A DNA stretch of 64,000 bases from Lentihominibacter hominis (GTDB lineage Bacteria; Bacillota; Clostridia; Peptostreptococcales; Anaerovoracaceae), in the NCBI RefSeq assembly GCF_014385065.1, contig NZ_JACRTA010000003.1, positions 186,001-250,000 of the forward strand. The letters run 5' to 3'. A program made the translations under genes and the position numbers. Of this stretch, positions 1-9,600 are shown in pieces; the stretch's first letter is position 1; every line of letters begins with the position of its first letter. The notes beneath the pieces are model-generated. The model was not told the DNA's origin, made no database searches, and was given only the letters and a program-made list of their open reading frames with translations.

Positions 1-106
1 TAGTTTATATAGATTTAACAAAAATCGGATAGAAAATCATATATCTCCGTATTATAATTGATATAAGTCTTTTATACATAATCTGGCAAGGGGGATTGGA
101 GAAACT

Positions 107-1042
107 ATGAAATATTCAGTTATAGATATAGGGTCGAATTCAATAAGACTTACTGTTTATAAAGTGAAAAACGGAAAATTCAAGATACTGTTTAAAGCAA
201 AGAAAATGGCAGGACTGGCAGGATATGTTGAAAACGGCTGTATCAGTGATGTAGGTATCGATTTGGCTTGTGAAAGTATAATGGAGTTTAAATCTACTCT
301 TCAGTCTTTAGGTATTACCGAACGAATCTATGTGTTTGCTACAGCTTCCCTTCGTAATGTCGTTAATACAGATGAAACTGTAGCAAAGATTTTTAAGGCA
401 ACGGGTTTTAATGTAGATGTGATCACAGGTGAGGAAGAAGCTATGCTTGGTTATGCAGGTATCCTGCAGGAACTTTCGGTTTCTTCCGGAGCTTTTATAG
501 ATATAGGAGGAGCCAGTACAGAGATAGTACTGTTTGAAAAGGGCAGGATATTATTATCTAAAAGTTACCGTATGGGATCACTCAAACTTTATAAAGATTG
601 TGTAAAGCATATATTGCCGGGAAAACATTCTTTTAAAAGAATAAAGCATGCGATAAAACATGAAATAGATAAACAGCCTTTGGAGACTTCAGGCAAGTAC
701 AGTAAGCTCATCTGTACAGGGGGAACAGCTCGTTCTGTGCTTAAATTCGCCAGATATTTAGAAATTATAGATCCGGGAAATAATACTATGACTTCGGAAG
801 ATCTTAAAAAAGTAGGAGATTTTCTGACAGGAGATAAAAGAAGCGCCGCTAATGCTATATTGAAGATAGATCCGGAACGTATTCATACTATAATACCGGG
901 ATATATGATACTTAGATATATTTCACGGAAACTGAAAACAAAAAAGCTGACTATAAGCAGTTATGGTGTAAGGGAGGGGTATTTGTGTCAAAAAATCTTA
1001 AAACAAGAAAAAAATACAGTTATACGCAGAACAGAGAATTAA
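107..1042 (+). CDS. ppx: Ppx/GppA family exopolyphosphatase
   Basis: A 311-residue ASKHA-fold phosphatase of the Ppx/GppA family, which removes terminal phosphates from polyphosphate or converts pppGpp to ppGpp. The N-terminal phosphate-binding motif DIGSNSIRL (residues 7-15) is clear, as are the second-lobe motif DIGGAST near residue 132 and GGTARS near 204. The length matches the short form without a C-terminal HD domain. GGAG at 98-101 sets the ATG at 107. The 3' end overlaps ppk by 58 bases, which suggests translational coupling and a paired polyphosphate-cycle operon. The family is certain. Whether it prefers polyphosphate or pppGpp cannot be read from the sequence, although the ppk partner favours polyphosphate. 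Confidence 0.93.
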   Translation: MKYSVIDIGSNSIRLTVYKVKNGKFKILFKAKKMAGLAGYVENGCISDVGIDLACESIMEFKSTLQSLGITERIYVFATASLRNVVNTDETVAKIFKATGFNVDVITGEEEAMLGYAGILQELSVSSGAFIDIGGASTEIVLFEKGRILLSKSYRMGSLKLYKDCVKHILPGKHSFKRIKHAIKHEIDKQPLETSGKYSKLICTGGTARSVLKFARYLEIIDPGNNTMTSEDLKKVGDFLTGDKRSAANAILKIDPERIHTIIPGYMILRYISRKLKTKKLTISSYGVREGYLCQKILKQEKNTVIRRTEN

Positions 1043-3120
1043 GTTGGTTACGTTTTAATCGAAGAGTTCTCGAAGAAGCGGCAGATAAAAATGTTCCAAT
1101 TCTGGAGCGGCTTAAATTCGTGTCTATATTTTCTACTAATCTTGACGAATTTTTTATGATACGAGTAGGAAGTCTGTTTGATATAGCTTCAGTCAATCCT
1201 GATCATATTGATAATAAAAGCGGTATGACACCCGATCAACAGCTTGGCAGAATATATAGGGTTATGCCCGGACTTATAGAACGAAAAAGACGAATATATT
1301 CTTCGGTATGTTCTGAACTTGAGGCACAGGGGATAGAAGATGTTTCCTATGAAAATCTGACTGGTGAAGAAAAACGATTTGCGGAAAAGTATTTTGATAA
1401 TGAGATACTTCCCATACTGTCGCCGCAAGTCATAGATAACAGACACCCCAAACCTCATTTTGAGAGTAAACATCTTTACATAGCGTCCCTTGTAAGAGAT
1501 AAAAACGACAGAAAATCCATAGCGTTTGTTCCTGTTCCTCAGGTTCTTCCGCAAGTCGTCATGCTTAATGAAGAGGGAAGGTTTATACGGACGGAAAATA
1601 TAATATTTCATCGAGCTCATGAACTGTATGGGAAATATAAACAAGAGGAAGCATGTATAATCTCTGTTACAAGAAATGCTGATGTCAGCTTTGACTCAGA
1701 GAAGTTCGAAGACACAGAGACAGATTTCAGAAGTTATGTGAAAAAGCTGCTTAAGAAAAGATCTACGTTAGCTATAGTGCGCCTTGAGATCGGACAGTCT
1801 ATATCTGATGTTTTTGTGAAAGAGCTTCTTAAAATGATACAAGTGGAGAAACATCAAATATATGTAGATAAAACACCTCTCAATATGAAATATGTATTTG
1901 AATTGGAGAGCAAGCTTTCAGAGAAAATAAGCAAACGCATTTCATACGTTCCATATGTTCCCAAATGGCCGGCGGATCTTAATGAAAATATTTCCGTGAT
2001 GGAACAGATAAGGCAAAAAGATAGGATGCTGTTTTTTCCATTTGATTCAGTGGATCCATTTATAAAACTTCTTAATGAAGCTGCTGATGGAGATGATGTG
2101 ATTTCTATTAAGATAACCATATATCGACTGGCTTCATCTTCCAAAATAGTTCGTGCTCTTTGCCGGGCAGCAGAAAACGGCAAAGAAGTCGTAGTTCTAA
2201 TGGAGCTGAGAGCAAGATTTGATGAGGAAAATAATATTGCATGGTCTAAGATGCTGGAAGATGCGGGGTGTAAGGTTATATACGGTATAGATAATTATAA
2301 GTGTCACAGTAAAATATGTCTGATAACATCTCATAAGAGGGGTAGATATAGTTATATTACCCAGCTTGGTACAGGAAACTATAACGAAAAGACAAATGCC
2401 ATGTATACAGATATAAGTATTATGACAGCAAATGATGAGATTGGACGGGATGGTACTGCATTTTTTAGGAACATGCTTACAGATAACCTGGAGGGAAATT
2501 ACAGTCAGCTACTTGTGGCTCCAAAGGGAATAAAGCCTGCGCTTCTGGATTTGATCGATGAGGAGATGCAGAAAGGTACGGAAGGTTATATTTGCATGAA
2601 AGTCAATTCGGTAACAGACCGTGATGTGATAGATAAGCTTGCAGAGGCTTCGAGAGCAGGTGTGGATATACAGCTCATAGTCAGAGGTATCTGCTGTATC
2701 AGACCCGGTATAGCCGAAGAAACCGAAAACGTGTCTGTTACCAGTATAGTGGGAAGATTTCTGGAACATGCCCGAATATATTGTTTCGGAAAAGGAGATG
2801 CAGTTAAATTATATATCTCTTCTGCTGATCTGATGACCAGAAATCTCAAAAGACGTGTAGAGATAGCTACACCTGTATATGATGAGGATATAAAAAAACA
2901 GCTTCTTCATATTCTTTCAGTCCAGCTTTCTGATAAGGCAAAAGCCAGCTTTCTGCAACCGGATGGTTCTTATATAAGAAAATGTGAAGGTGAACCTGAG
3001 CCGTTTGACAGTCAGCAGACATTTATGGACACAACGCTTCACAGGCAGGAACGTTCTGTTTCAAGAATGAAGAATATATTTGCCGGAATCGGCAGATTTT
3101 TCTCGAGACTTGGAGGCTGA
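985..3120 (+). CDS. ppk: Polyphosphate kinase 1
   Basis: A 711-residue PPK1, which reversibly polymerises the ATP gamma-phosphate into polyphosphate. The N-domain motif ELSWLRFNRRVLEEA (about residues 18-32), the NLDEFFMIRVG stretch, the catalytic-histidine segment CHSKICLI (near residue 440) and GTGNYNEKTN shortly after are all present, and the length is normal. The start is GTG at 985, preceded by AGGGAGGGG at 971-979, so the gene begins inside ppx. It closes a two-gene operon that ends at the hairpin at 3132-3164. Confidence 0.96.
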   Translation: MSKNLKTRKKYSYTQNRELSWLRFNRRVLEEAADKNVPILERLKFVSIFSTNLDEFFMIRVGSLFDIASVNPDHIDNKSGMTPDQQLGRIYRVMPGLIERKRRIYSSVCSELEAQGIEDVSYENLTGEEKRFAEKYFDNEILPILSPQVIDNRHPKPHFESKHLYIASLVRDKNDRKSIAFVPVPQVLPQVVMLNEEGRFIRTENIIFHRAHELYGKYKQEEACIISVTRNADVSFDSEKFEDTETDFRSYVKKLLKKRSTLAIVRLEIGQSISDVFVKELLKMIQVEKHQIYVDKTPLNMKYVFELESKLSEKISKRISYVPYVPKWPADLNENISVMEQIRQKDRMLFFPFDSVDPFIKLLNEAADGDDVISIKITIYRLASSSKIVRALCRAAENGKEVVVLMELRARFDEENNIAWSKMLEDAGCKVIYGIDNYKCHSKICLITSHKRGRYSYITQLGTGNYNEKTNAMYTDISIMTANDEIGRDGTAFFRNMLTDNLEGNYSQLLVAPKGIKPALLDLIDEEMQKGTEGYICMKVNSVTDRDVIDKLAEASRAGVDIQLIVRGICCIRPGIAEETENVSVTSIVGRFLEHARIYCFGKGDAVKLYISSADLMTRNLKRRVEIATPVYDEDIKKQLLHILSVQLSDKAKASFLQPDGSYIRKCEGEPEPFDSQQTFMDTTLHRQERSVSRMKNIFAGIGRFFSRLGG

Positions 3121-3131
3121 ATAATCGTAAA

Positions 3132-3170
3132 ACAGAGCTGCCTGTGTTTTTCAGACAGCTCTGTTGTTTT
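3132..3170. terminator. Bidirectional intrinsic terminator
   Basis: ACAGAGCTG (3132-3140) pairs perfectly with CAGCTCTGT (3156-3164), and an inner CTG/CAG extends the stem. A T-rich tract follows on the + strand and AAAAC precedes it. The element sits between convergent ppk and the NifX-like gene, so it can serve both. Confidence 0.8.
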
Positions 3171-3183
3171 ATCCGTGAGGATT

Positions 3184-3582
3184 TTATTCATGTGATCCGC
3201 AGTTTCCGTGGCCGCAGTTTTTTCCATGTTGGTGATCGTGATCATGATCATGATGGCTGCACATAATATCAGGTTTATATGAGAGGTTGCCGTTAAGATA
3301 GTCTTTTACAGCTTGATCTGCGTTTCCGGAAACTCCGCCGAAAAGTTTTATTCCTGCTTCTGAAAGAGCTGTTTTTGCTCCTGCGCCTATGCCGCCGCAG
3401 ATCAAAATGTCCACACCTTTACTTTTCAAAAAGCCTGAGAGAGCTCCATGGCCGTTTCCTTCTGTGCCTATTGTTTTGCTTTCTGTTATATCTTTTCCAT
3501 CGATTTCATAGATTTTAAATGTTTCAGTATGGCCGAAATGTTGGAATATCTGACCGTTTTCATAGGTAACAGCGATTTTCAT
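3184..3582 (-). CDS. NifX/NifB-like (dinitrogenase iron-molybdenum cofactor family) protein with His-rich tail
   Basis: A 132-residue protein of the NifB/NifX/VnfX domain family. These small proteins bind iron-sulfur or molybdenum cofactor precursors, and many genomes that carry them lack nitrogenase. Family marks are MKIAVTYENGQIFQHFGHTE at the start, ICGGIGAGA near the middle and GGVSGNADQAV. The C-terminal 25 residues are very rich in His with three Cys, which resembles a metal-binding tail. The start is the ATG at 3580-3582, preceded on its strand by AAGGAGTG; a longer reading from 3612 lacks a ribosome site. No nitrogenase genes are nearby, so a redox or metal-handling role beside desulfoferrodoxin is inferred from context only. 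Confidence 0.85.
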   Translation of the reverse strand: MKIAVTYENGQIFQHFGHTETFKIYEIDGKDITESKTIGTEGNGHGALSGFLKSKGVDILICGGIGAGAKTALSEAGIKLFGGVSGNADQAVKDYLNGNLSYKPDIMCSHHDHDHDHQHGKNCGHGNCGSHE

Positions 3583-3600
3583 TATTTCACACTCCTTAAT

Positions 3601-3664
3601 AATTATTGACATATGTCATTTATTGATTTGATTTTATCATTTTAAATATCATATGTCAATAATT
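3601..3664. promoter_or_regulatory. Operator-like inverted repeat between divergent redox genes
   Basis: A perfect 15-base inverted repeat has arms at 3601-3615 and 3650-3664. Its core TGACATATGTCA (3607-3618) is itself a full palindrome. A near copy lies at 3647-3658 (10 of 12 matches) and a third at 3689-3700 (10 of 12) on the other promoter. The sites overlap or closely follow both divergent promoters, as expected for one shared repressor. The regulator is not encoded in the window and I cannot name it. Confidence 0.65.
3631..3659 (-). promoter_or_regulatory. Promoter of the NifX-like gene
   Basis: On the minus strand TTGACA (3654-3659) is followed by a 17-base spacer and TAAAAT (3631-3636). 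The palindrome copy at 3647-3658 overlaps the -35 box, and the perfect palindrome at 3607-3618 lies just downstream of the expected start site. Confidence 0.7.
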
Positions 3665-3687
3665 TTAAAAATAATGGTAAAATTATC

Positions 3688-3716
3688 TTGACATAAGTCT
3701 CAAAAAGTAGTATTGT
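3688..3716 (+). promoter_or_regulatory. Promoter of the desulfoferrodoxin operon
   Basis: TTGACA (3688-3693), a 17-base spacer and TATTGT (3711-3716). The operator-like TGACATAAGTCT overlaps the -35 box. Confidence 0.7.
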
Positions 3717-3780
3717 GGACTCATAAGGTACAATATATTAAAAACCTTAAACAAGAGGTTAAAATCAAGGAGGTATGAAT

Positions 3781-4146
3781 ATGAAATTTTATAAATGCGA
3801 ACACTGTGGAAATATCATCACATTTGTAGAAAACAAAGGTGTTCCTGTAATGTGCTGTGGACAGAAGATGACAGAACTGGTTGCCGGCTCCACTGATGCA
3901 GCTCAGGAAAAGCATGTTCCGGTAGTTGAAAAAGATGGAGATAAAGTGAAGGTTACTGTAAGTTCAGTTGAACATCCTATGCTGGATGAACATTATATTC
4001 AGTGGGTATGTCTTGAAACTAAAAAAGGCAGCCAGATAAAATATCTTAAGCCGGGGGAAAAGCCTGAAGCTGAATTTGTACTTGACAATGATGAAATTGT
4101 TGCTGTATATGAGTACTGTAATCTTCACGGCCTTTGGAAGGCATAA
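3781..4146 (+). CDS. dfx: Desulfoferrodoxin (superoxide reductase)
   Basis: A 121-residue two-domain superoxide reductase, which reduces superoxide to hydrogen peroxide in the cytoplasm of anaerobes without releasing oxygen. The N-terminal desulforedoxin centre uses C6, C9, C25 and C26. The catalytic Fe(His)4Cys site is read as H45, H65, H71, H116 and C113, and the conserved EK pair (43-44) precedes HVP. I chose ATG 3781 over ATG 3775 because AAGGAGG (3767-3773) lies 7 bases from the former and 1 base from the latter. It is followed after 18 bases by the FTR-like gene and shares a regulatory region with the divergent NifX-like gene. Confidence 0.96.
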   Translation: MKFYKCEHCGNIITFVENKGVPVMCCGQKMTELVAGSTDAAQEKHVPVVEKDGDKVKVTVSSVEHPMLDEHYIQWVCLETKKGSQIKYLKPGEKPEAEFVLDNDEIVAVYEYCNLHGLWKA

Positions 4147-4164
4147 TTTTTCGGGAGAATAGAT

Positions 4165-4365
4165 ATGGCAGTTACATTAAATAAAGACAAAGAAGTAGTA
4201 AAAAAGATAAAAGAGGGTCTTGTCAAAAAACACGGATACTGTCCGTGCCGCGTTGAAATAAAGCCGGAGAACAAGTGTATATGCCAAGAATTCAAGGATC
4301 AGATAGAAGATCCGGATTTTGAAGGTTACTGTCATTGCATGCTTTACTACAAATCCAAGGATTAA
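4165..4365 (+). CDS. Ferredoxin-thioredoxin reductase catalytic-subunit-like protein
   Basis: A 66-residue protein with the cysteine layout of the FTR catalytic beta chain: CPC (C26, C28), CIC (C38, C40) and CHC (C56, C58). In the family these cysteines hold a 4Fe-4S cluster next to a redox disulfide that reduces thioredoxin-like partners. It is shorter than plant FTR and no variable alpha chain is nearby, as is usual for bacterial stand-alone versions. Its place directly after desulfoferrodoxin suggests a role in thiol or electron supply during oxidative stress; this is inference. Confidence 0.85.
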   Translation: MAVTLNKDKEVVKKIKEGLVKKHGYCPCRVEIKPENKCICQEFKDQIEDPDFEGYCHCMLYYKSKD

Positions 4366-4444
4366 TCATTATTCTGTAATTGCTCCCAGACTATTGCTTT
4401 TTACCGATAACGATGGTAAGATTAAAAAGAAATAGTGCATTGAA

Positions 4445-4477
4445 AAATTTGCCTAATATATTTTAGGCAAATTTTTG
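4445..4477 (+). terminator. Intrinsic terminator after the desulfoferrodoxin operon
   Basis: AAATTTGCCT (4445-4454) pairs with AGGCAAATTT (4465-4474), followed by a short T run. The gap 4366-4444 holds nothing else that I recognise. Confidence 0.7.
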
Positions 4478-4509
4478 TGGTGAAAATTACGTAAGAATAA
4501 GAGGAAAAG

Positions 4510-5919
4510 ATGATGGAGAACAATGACAGACTCAACAATTCGGATCATATGGACAAAATGGGTAATATGCCTGTGGGCAAGTTGATATTCAACATGTCTT
4601 GGCCGGCAATACTGTCCATGTTCATACAGGCATTTTATAATGTAGTAGATAGTTTTTTTGTTTCGCTTATAAGCGAACAGGCTCTTGCTGCCGTTACATA
4701 CATATTCCCTATACAAATGTTGATAATTTCAGTATCGGTGGGAACCGGAGTAGGTATAAATTCGCTTATTTCAAGAAGACTTGGAGCTCAGCGTTACGAA
4801 GAGGCAGATATGGCTGCTAGTCATGGATACAGACTTTCTTTTATCAACTGGATGTTTTTTGCTCTGATAGGGATATTCTTATCAAAGCCTATGATGAATC
4901 TTTTGTCTGATACACCGTATATAGTTGAAAACGGTATAAACTATATGTTCATAATAACGGTCGGTTCTCTGTTTTCTATTGTTCAGGTTACTACTGAAAA
5001 GATACTGCAGTCTACAGGCAATATGAAGATTCCGATGGTATGCGGAATCTTCGGTGCTGTGACAAATATAATAATGGATCCTATGCTTATATTCGGCATC
5101 GGACCGTTCCCTGAAATAGGCGTTACAGGTGCTGCCGTAGCTACTGTATTGGGACAGCTTGTGTCCATGTGTCTGGGACAGATATTCCTTTTCAAGAAAA
5201 AGCATGCTGTTCATGTAAAGCTTTTCGGATGGAAGATGCAGGGGAGGATTCTTAAAGATATATATGCTGTAGGTGCGCCTGCAATACTGATGCAGTCTAT
5301 AATGTCTGTGATGCAGTTTGGTATGAATATAATACTTAGCGGTCTTACAGAGACGGCTGTTGCTGTAATGGGTGTATATGGAAGGCTGCAGTCATTCATA
5401 TTTATGCCTGTGTTCGGGTTGAATCAAGGAGTGCTTCCTATAATGGGGTTCAACTATGGAGCAAGAAACAGAAAGCGGCTTATGGAAACCTTTAAAAAGG
5501 GATTTATGACGGCTTTTGTTATAATGGGGCTTGGTCTTCTGCTTTTTCAGACACTTCCGTATCAACTGCTTACTATATTTAATTCGACAGGGAGCCAGGA
5601 AATGTATGATATAGGAGTTCCTGCGTTAAGGACAATAAGCCTTTGCTTCCTTCCGGCTTCTTTTGGTATTATGTCATCTTCAATATTCCAAGCGATAGGG
5701 CATGGATTTATGAGTCTGTGGGGTTCACTTTTAAGACAGCTTGTAGGGATACTGCCTCTGGCATGGATATTCGCTTCCATAGCAGGATTGAAATTGGTAT
5801 GGTATGCATTTCCTATAGCGGAGCTTATAGGTGTAGTTTACTTTGCTATCGCCTTGAAATATGTATATAAGAAGGATATAAGGCGTCTTGATATTATAAA
5901 GGAAGATTACGTAAATTAA
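4510..5919 (+). CDS. MATE family multidrug efflux transporter
   Basis: A 469-residue membrane protein with about twelve hydrophobic segments in two similar halves, typical of MATE cation-coupled drug and toxin exporters. Family-type stretches include MSWPAILSMFIQAFYNVVDSFFV near residue 30 (only the first part is diagnostic) and the mid-protein GVTGAAVATVLGQ. Two adjacent ATGs (4510, 4513) follow GAGGAAAAG at 4501-4509; either could initiate. It stands alone, convergent with the YkgJ-type gene, with only 10 bases between the stop codons. The substrate cannot be predicted. Confidence 0.92.
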   Translation: MMENNDRLNNSDHMDKMGNMPVGKLIFNMSWPAILSMFIQAFYNVVDSFFVSLISEQALAAVTYIFPIQMLIISVSVGTGVGINSLISRRLGAQRYEEADMAASHGYRLSFINWMFFALIGIFLSKPMMNLLSDTPYIVENGINYMFIITVGSLFSIVQVTTEKILQSTGNMKIPMVCGIFGAVTNIIMDPMLIFGIGPFPEIGVTGAAVATVLGQLVSMCLGQIFLFKKKHAVHVKLFGWKMQGRILKDIYAVGAPAILMQSIMSVMQFGMNIILSGLTETAVAVMGVYGRLQSFIFMPVFGLNQGVLPIMGFNYGARNRKRLMETFKKGFMTAFVIMGLGLLLFQTLPYQLLTIFNSTGSQEMYDIGVPALRTISLCFLPASFGIMSSSIFQAIGHGFMSLWGSLLRQLVGILPLAWIFASIAGLKLVWYAFPIAELIGVVYFAIALKYVYKKDIRRLDIIKEDYVN

Positions 5920-5929
5920 AGATATCTTT

Positions 5930-6520
5930 TTAGGGATATAGTATGTTTATATCCTCACCGTCCTGGATTCTGAAATATGAGTCCATTTCGACAAGGTCAC
6001 GGATGAGAGGATCGCGGAGAAGATGTTTCCATACTGTAAAATTGGCTTTCACAAAGTCATCATTCAATTTTATTTTTTCAGAGATTAGCGGGCAAGTGTA
6101 TGGGAGCTGCCCGCTTTGATATATCATAAACAACTGTCCGTTTTCGTCCAGATGGGGAGTTAGCGGAAAAATACGACATTGCAAGGGGCGCATTTCTCTA
6201 TGGCAAAAAGGTGCAGTTTTGCATTTGAGAAAATACACTTTGCCGTGCCAGCTTTCAGGGAATTCATAATCCTCGGCATATTCCCAGTTCCATTCCAGCC
6301 AGTCTTCACGGCCTGTGAAAAGTTTTTCTTCTCCGGGCAACAGATAAAGACCCAGAGACAAGTTTTCATCTATACTGGGCTGGCTTTCAGAGGATGTTTC
6401 ATATTCGTATGTGCAGCAGATGCTTCCGCAGAGTTTGCCGCAGTTTCCGTTAATTGGAGAAAATCTATCCAATAATCGGTATATCGCTTTAAATGTGTCT
6501 TTTTTGATTGAACTTTTCAT
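5930..6520 (-). CDS. YkgJ-type cysteine-cluster protein
   Basis: A 196-residue soluble protein with a zinc- or iron-chelating cysteine cluster: C27, C31, C35 and C36 (CxxxCxxxCC), then C100, C106 and the RPLQCRIFPL motif with C115, plus C143. This matches YkgJ/UPF0153-like proteins, some of which relate to flagellin lysine methylase FliB; the biochemical role of most is unknown. ATG 6520 is the only usable start, because an in-frame TGA lies four codons upstream. There is no Shine-Dalgarno sequence, and an extended -10 box ends 6 bases before the ATG, so the mRNA may be leaderless. Confidence 0.75.
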   Translation of the reverse strand: MKSSIKKDTFKAIYRLLDRFSPINGNCGKLCGSICCTYEYETSSESQPSIDENLSLGLYLLPGEEKLFTGREDWLEWNWEYAEDYEFPESWHGKVYFLKCKTAPFCHREMRPLQCRIFPLTPHLDENGQLFMIYQSGQLPYTCPLISEKIKLNDDFVKANFTVWKHLLRDPLIRDLVEMDSYFRIQDGEDINILYP

Positions 6521-6526
6521 GAAATT

Positions 6527-6535
6527 ATTATATCA
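6527..6535 (-). promoter_or_regulatory. Extended -10 promoter, possibly giving a leaderless mRNA
   Basis: On the minus strand TGATATAAT is an extended -10 box whose TATAAT (6527-6532) ends 6 bases before the ATG of the YkgJ-type gene. The expected start of transcription is therefore at or beside the A of the start codon. Confidence 0.5.
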
Positions 6536-6613
6536 TAAGACAATATTAAATGAAGAAAACAAATTAAATTTACATATATATTATTAGTTATAGAAGGAAG
6601 GATTGTATATTAT

Positions 6614-9600
6614 ATGAGATTAGGTATAGATGTTGGTTCTACGACTGTGAAACTTGTGTTGCTTGATGACGGTGACAAGGTTATATACAGTAGATATGAG
6701 AGGCATATGTCGAATGTTTTTAAAACAGTTGTAGACTTGCTTAAAAATATGTATGAAACAGTAGGAAATATAAAACTCAGAACTGTTATTACAGGATCCG
6801 GAGGGTTGTCGTTATCCAATATTCTAAAGATTCCCTTTGAGCAAGAGGTAGTAACGTGCAGTGCGGCTGTCGAAACTCTCATTCCGGAAACAGATGTTGC
6901 TATAGAGCTGGGAGGAGAGGATGCTAAGATTACTTTTTATGGGCAGACTATAGAGCAGAGAATGAACGGCACATGTGCCGGAGGAACAGGAGCTTTCATA
7001 GATCAGATGGCTGCTTTGCTCAATACAGATGCATCGGGACTGAATGAAGCTGCTAAAAAACATACTATGATATATCCTATAGCTGCCAGATGCGGAGTAT
7101 TCGCTAAAACAGATATACAGCCTTTGATAAATGAGGGAGCCCCTATAGAGGATTTGTCAGCATCTATTTTTCAGGCAGTGGTCAATCAGACTATCAGCGG
7201 TTTGGCGTGCGGACATACCATAAAAGGAAAAGTTGCCTTTTTAGGTGGACCGCTGTCATTTCTTTCAGAACTCAGGAAAAGATTTATTCAGACTCTGGAA
7301 CTCAAAGAGGATGAGGTGATCTTTCCTGAGGATTCTAAATATTTTGTGGCTATAGGGGCAGCTATCAATTCGGCAAAGTATGAAGAAATAGAATTTAAGG
7401 AGATCATAAACAGAATAGAACATGCAGATCCCAGCGCTTTGTCTGATACTAAACATGTGGATCCACTGTTTGCTGATTCAGAAGACTATAGAAAGTTCCG
7501 GGACAGGCATCTTCAGGATAAGATAAAGCGTAAAGATATAAAAAAGGCTAAGGGCAAAGTTTTTCTCGGCATAGATGCGGGCTCCACTACTACGAAGGCT
7601 GCCCTTATAGATGATGAAAAAAATCTTCTGTATTCGTATTACAGAGGTAATGAAGGAAAGCCTCTGGAGGCTACTATGAATATGTTTAAGGAACTCTATT
7701 CATTGCTTCCTCCCAAGGCTTACATAGCCAACGTTACGGCGACCGGATATGGCGAAGGCCTGATAAAGGCCGCTTTTAAAGCTGATCTTGGTGAAATAGA
7801 GACTATGGCTCATTACAAAGCTGCCGAAGAGTTTCTGCCGGGAGTTGATTTTATCCTGGATATCGGAGGTCAGGATATGAAGTGTATGCGTATAAAGGAT
7901 GGAGCTATATATAATATAATGCTCAATGAAGCTTGTTCGTCAGGGTGCGGCTCCTTTATAGAAACATATGCTAAATCTGTAAACATGGATGTACAGTCTT
8001 TTGCAACAGAGGCTCTGTTTGCGAAAGCTCCGGTAGATCTGGGAACGAGATGTACCGTATTTATGAATTCAAAAGTAAAGCAGGCTCAAAAAGAAGGCGC
8101 AACAATAGGAGATATTTCCGCAGGCTTGTCATATTCGGTAATTAAGAACGCGCTTTATAAAGTTATTAAGCTGAGAAATCCCGAAGAGGCTGGAAACAAG
8201 ATAGTAGTTCAGGGGGGGACGTTCCTCAACGATGCTGTTCTTCGGGCTATAGAAAATGTTATGGGCAAGGAAATCGTAAGGCCTGATATAGCAGGACTTA
8301 TGGGTGCTTACGGAGCAGCTCTTATTGCAAGAGAGAATTACGTTGAAGATACGGTATCTTCAGTAATAACGCCGGACGACATTGCTACATTTCATGTGAC
8401 TACAAGCCATGTCAGATGCAAAGGCTGTGAAAACAACTGTCTGATGACTATAAACAAGTTCAGTGACGGGACCAAGTTCTTTACGGGAAACAGATGCGAG
8501 AGGGGCGAAGGAAAAACATTAAAAGAATCGAATAAGATCCCGAACCTTTATGAATATAAACTCAACAGACTCTTTAGATATGAGCCTCTGACTGTTGAAG
8601 AGTCAAAGCGGGGAGTTATAGGGATACCCCGTGTACTTAATATGTATGAAAATTATCCGTTCTGGTTTGTGCTCTTTACGAGACTGGGATTCAGCGTAAT
8701 GCTTTCGCCGACTTCCAGCAAGGATATGTATGAAAAAGGAATGGAAACTATTTCATCGGATACGGCATGCTATCCGGCAAAACTGGTTCATGGACATATC
8801 AAGTGGCTCGTAGATCACGGTGCTAAATGGATATTTTATCCGAGTATTAATTATGAGCGGGTTGAAGATGATTCTGCGCCTAACCATTACAACTGTCCTA
8901 TAGTAGCTACATATCCTGAGGTGATAGCCGGAAATATGGATGACATATTTGAAGAAAACGGAGTCACATTCTCTCATCCGTTCCTTCCTTATGATAATGA
9001 TGAATATCTTGCCAGAGAGCTTTACAAGGTGCTGAGAAGAACAGGCGTGGGAAGGCTCGAGCTGATAGAAGCCATAAAGATGGCGAGAGCAGAAGATAAA
9101 CGTGTAAAGGACGATATAAAGAAGCAGGGCGAGTATTCCCTTAAATATGCCAGAGACCATAAGAAAAAGGCAGTGGTTCTTGCGGGAAGACCTTACCATC
9201 TGGATCCTGAAATCAATCACGGCATAGACAAGATAATAAGTTCTTTTGATATGGTGGTGCTTACAGAAGATTCAGTAGCCCATCTGGGGAAATTGGAAAG
9301 ACCTATAAGAGTTTTGGATCAGTGGATGTATCACTCAAGGCTTTATAAAGCAGCTACGTTTGTGGGAACTACCGATGATGTGGAGATTGTGCAGCTGAAT
9401 TCATTCGGCTGTGGTCTTGATGCTGTAACAACAGATCAGGTAGAGGAAATTACAAAGAAGAATAATAAACTCTATACGGTATTGAAAATAGATGAGGGCA
9501 CAAACATGGGAGCAGCTAAGATCAGAATAAGATCTCTTAAAGCTGCTATGGATGAGCGGGAGAAGAACGGCGTTACTCATGTAGATGATAAGAGCTCATA

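Noticed and set aside
3121..3130. Possible continuation of ppk
   Set aside because: The stop codon is clear and the protein has normal length.
6179..6475. A + strand ORF inside the YkgJ-type gene
   Set aside because: Lies antisense to a gene with a conserved cysteine pattern; no ribosome site or family.
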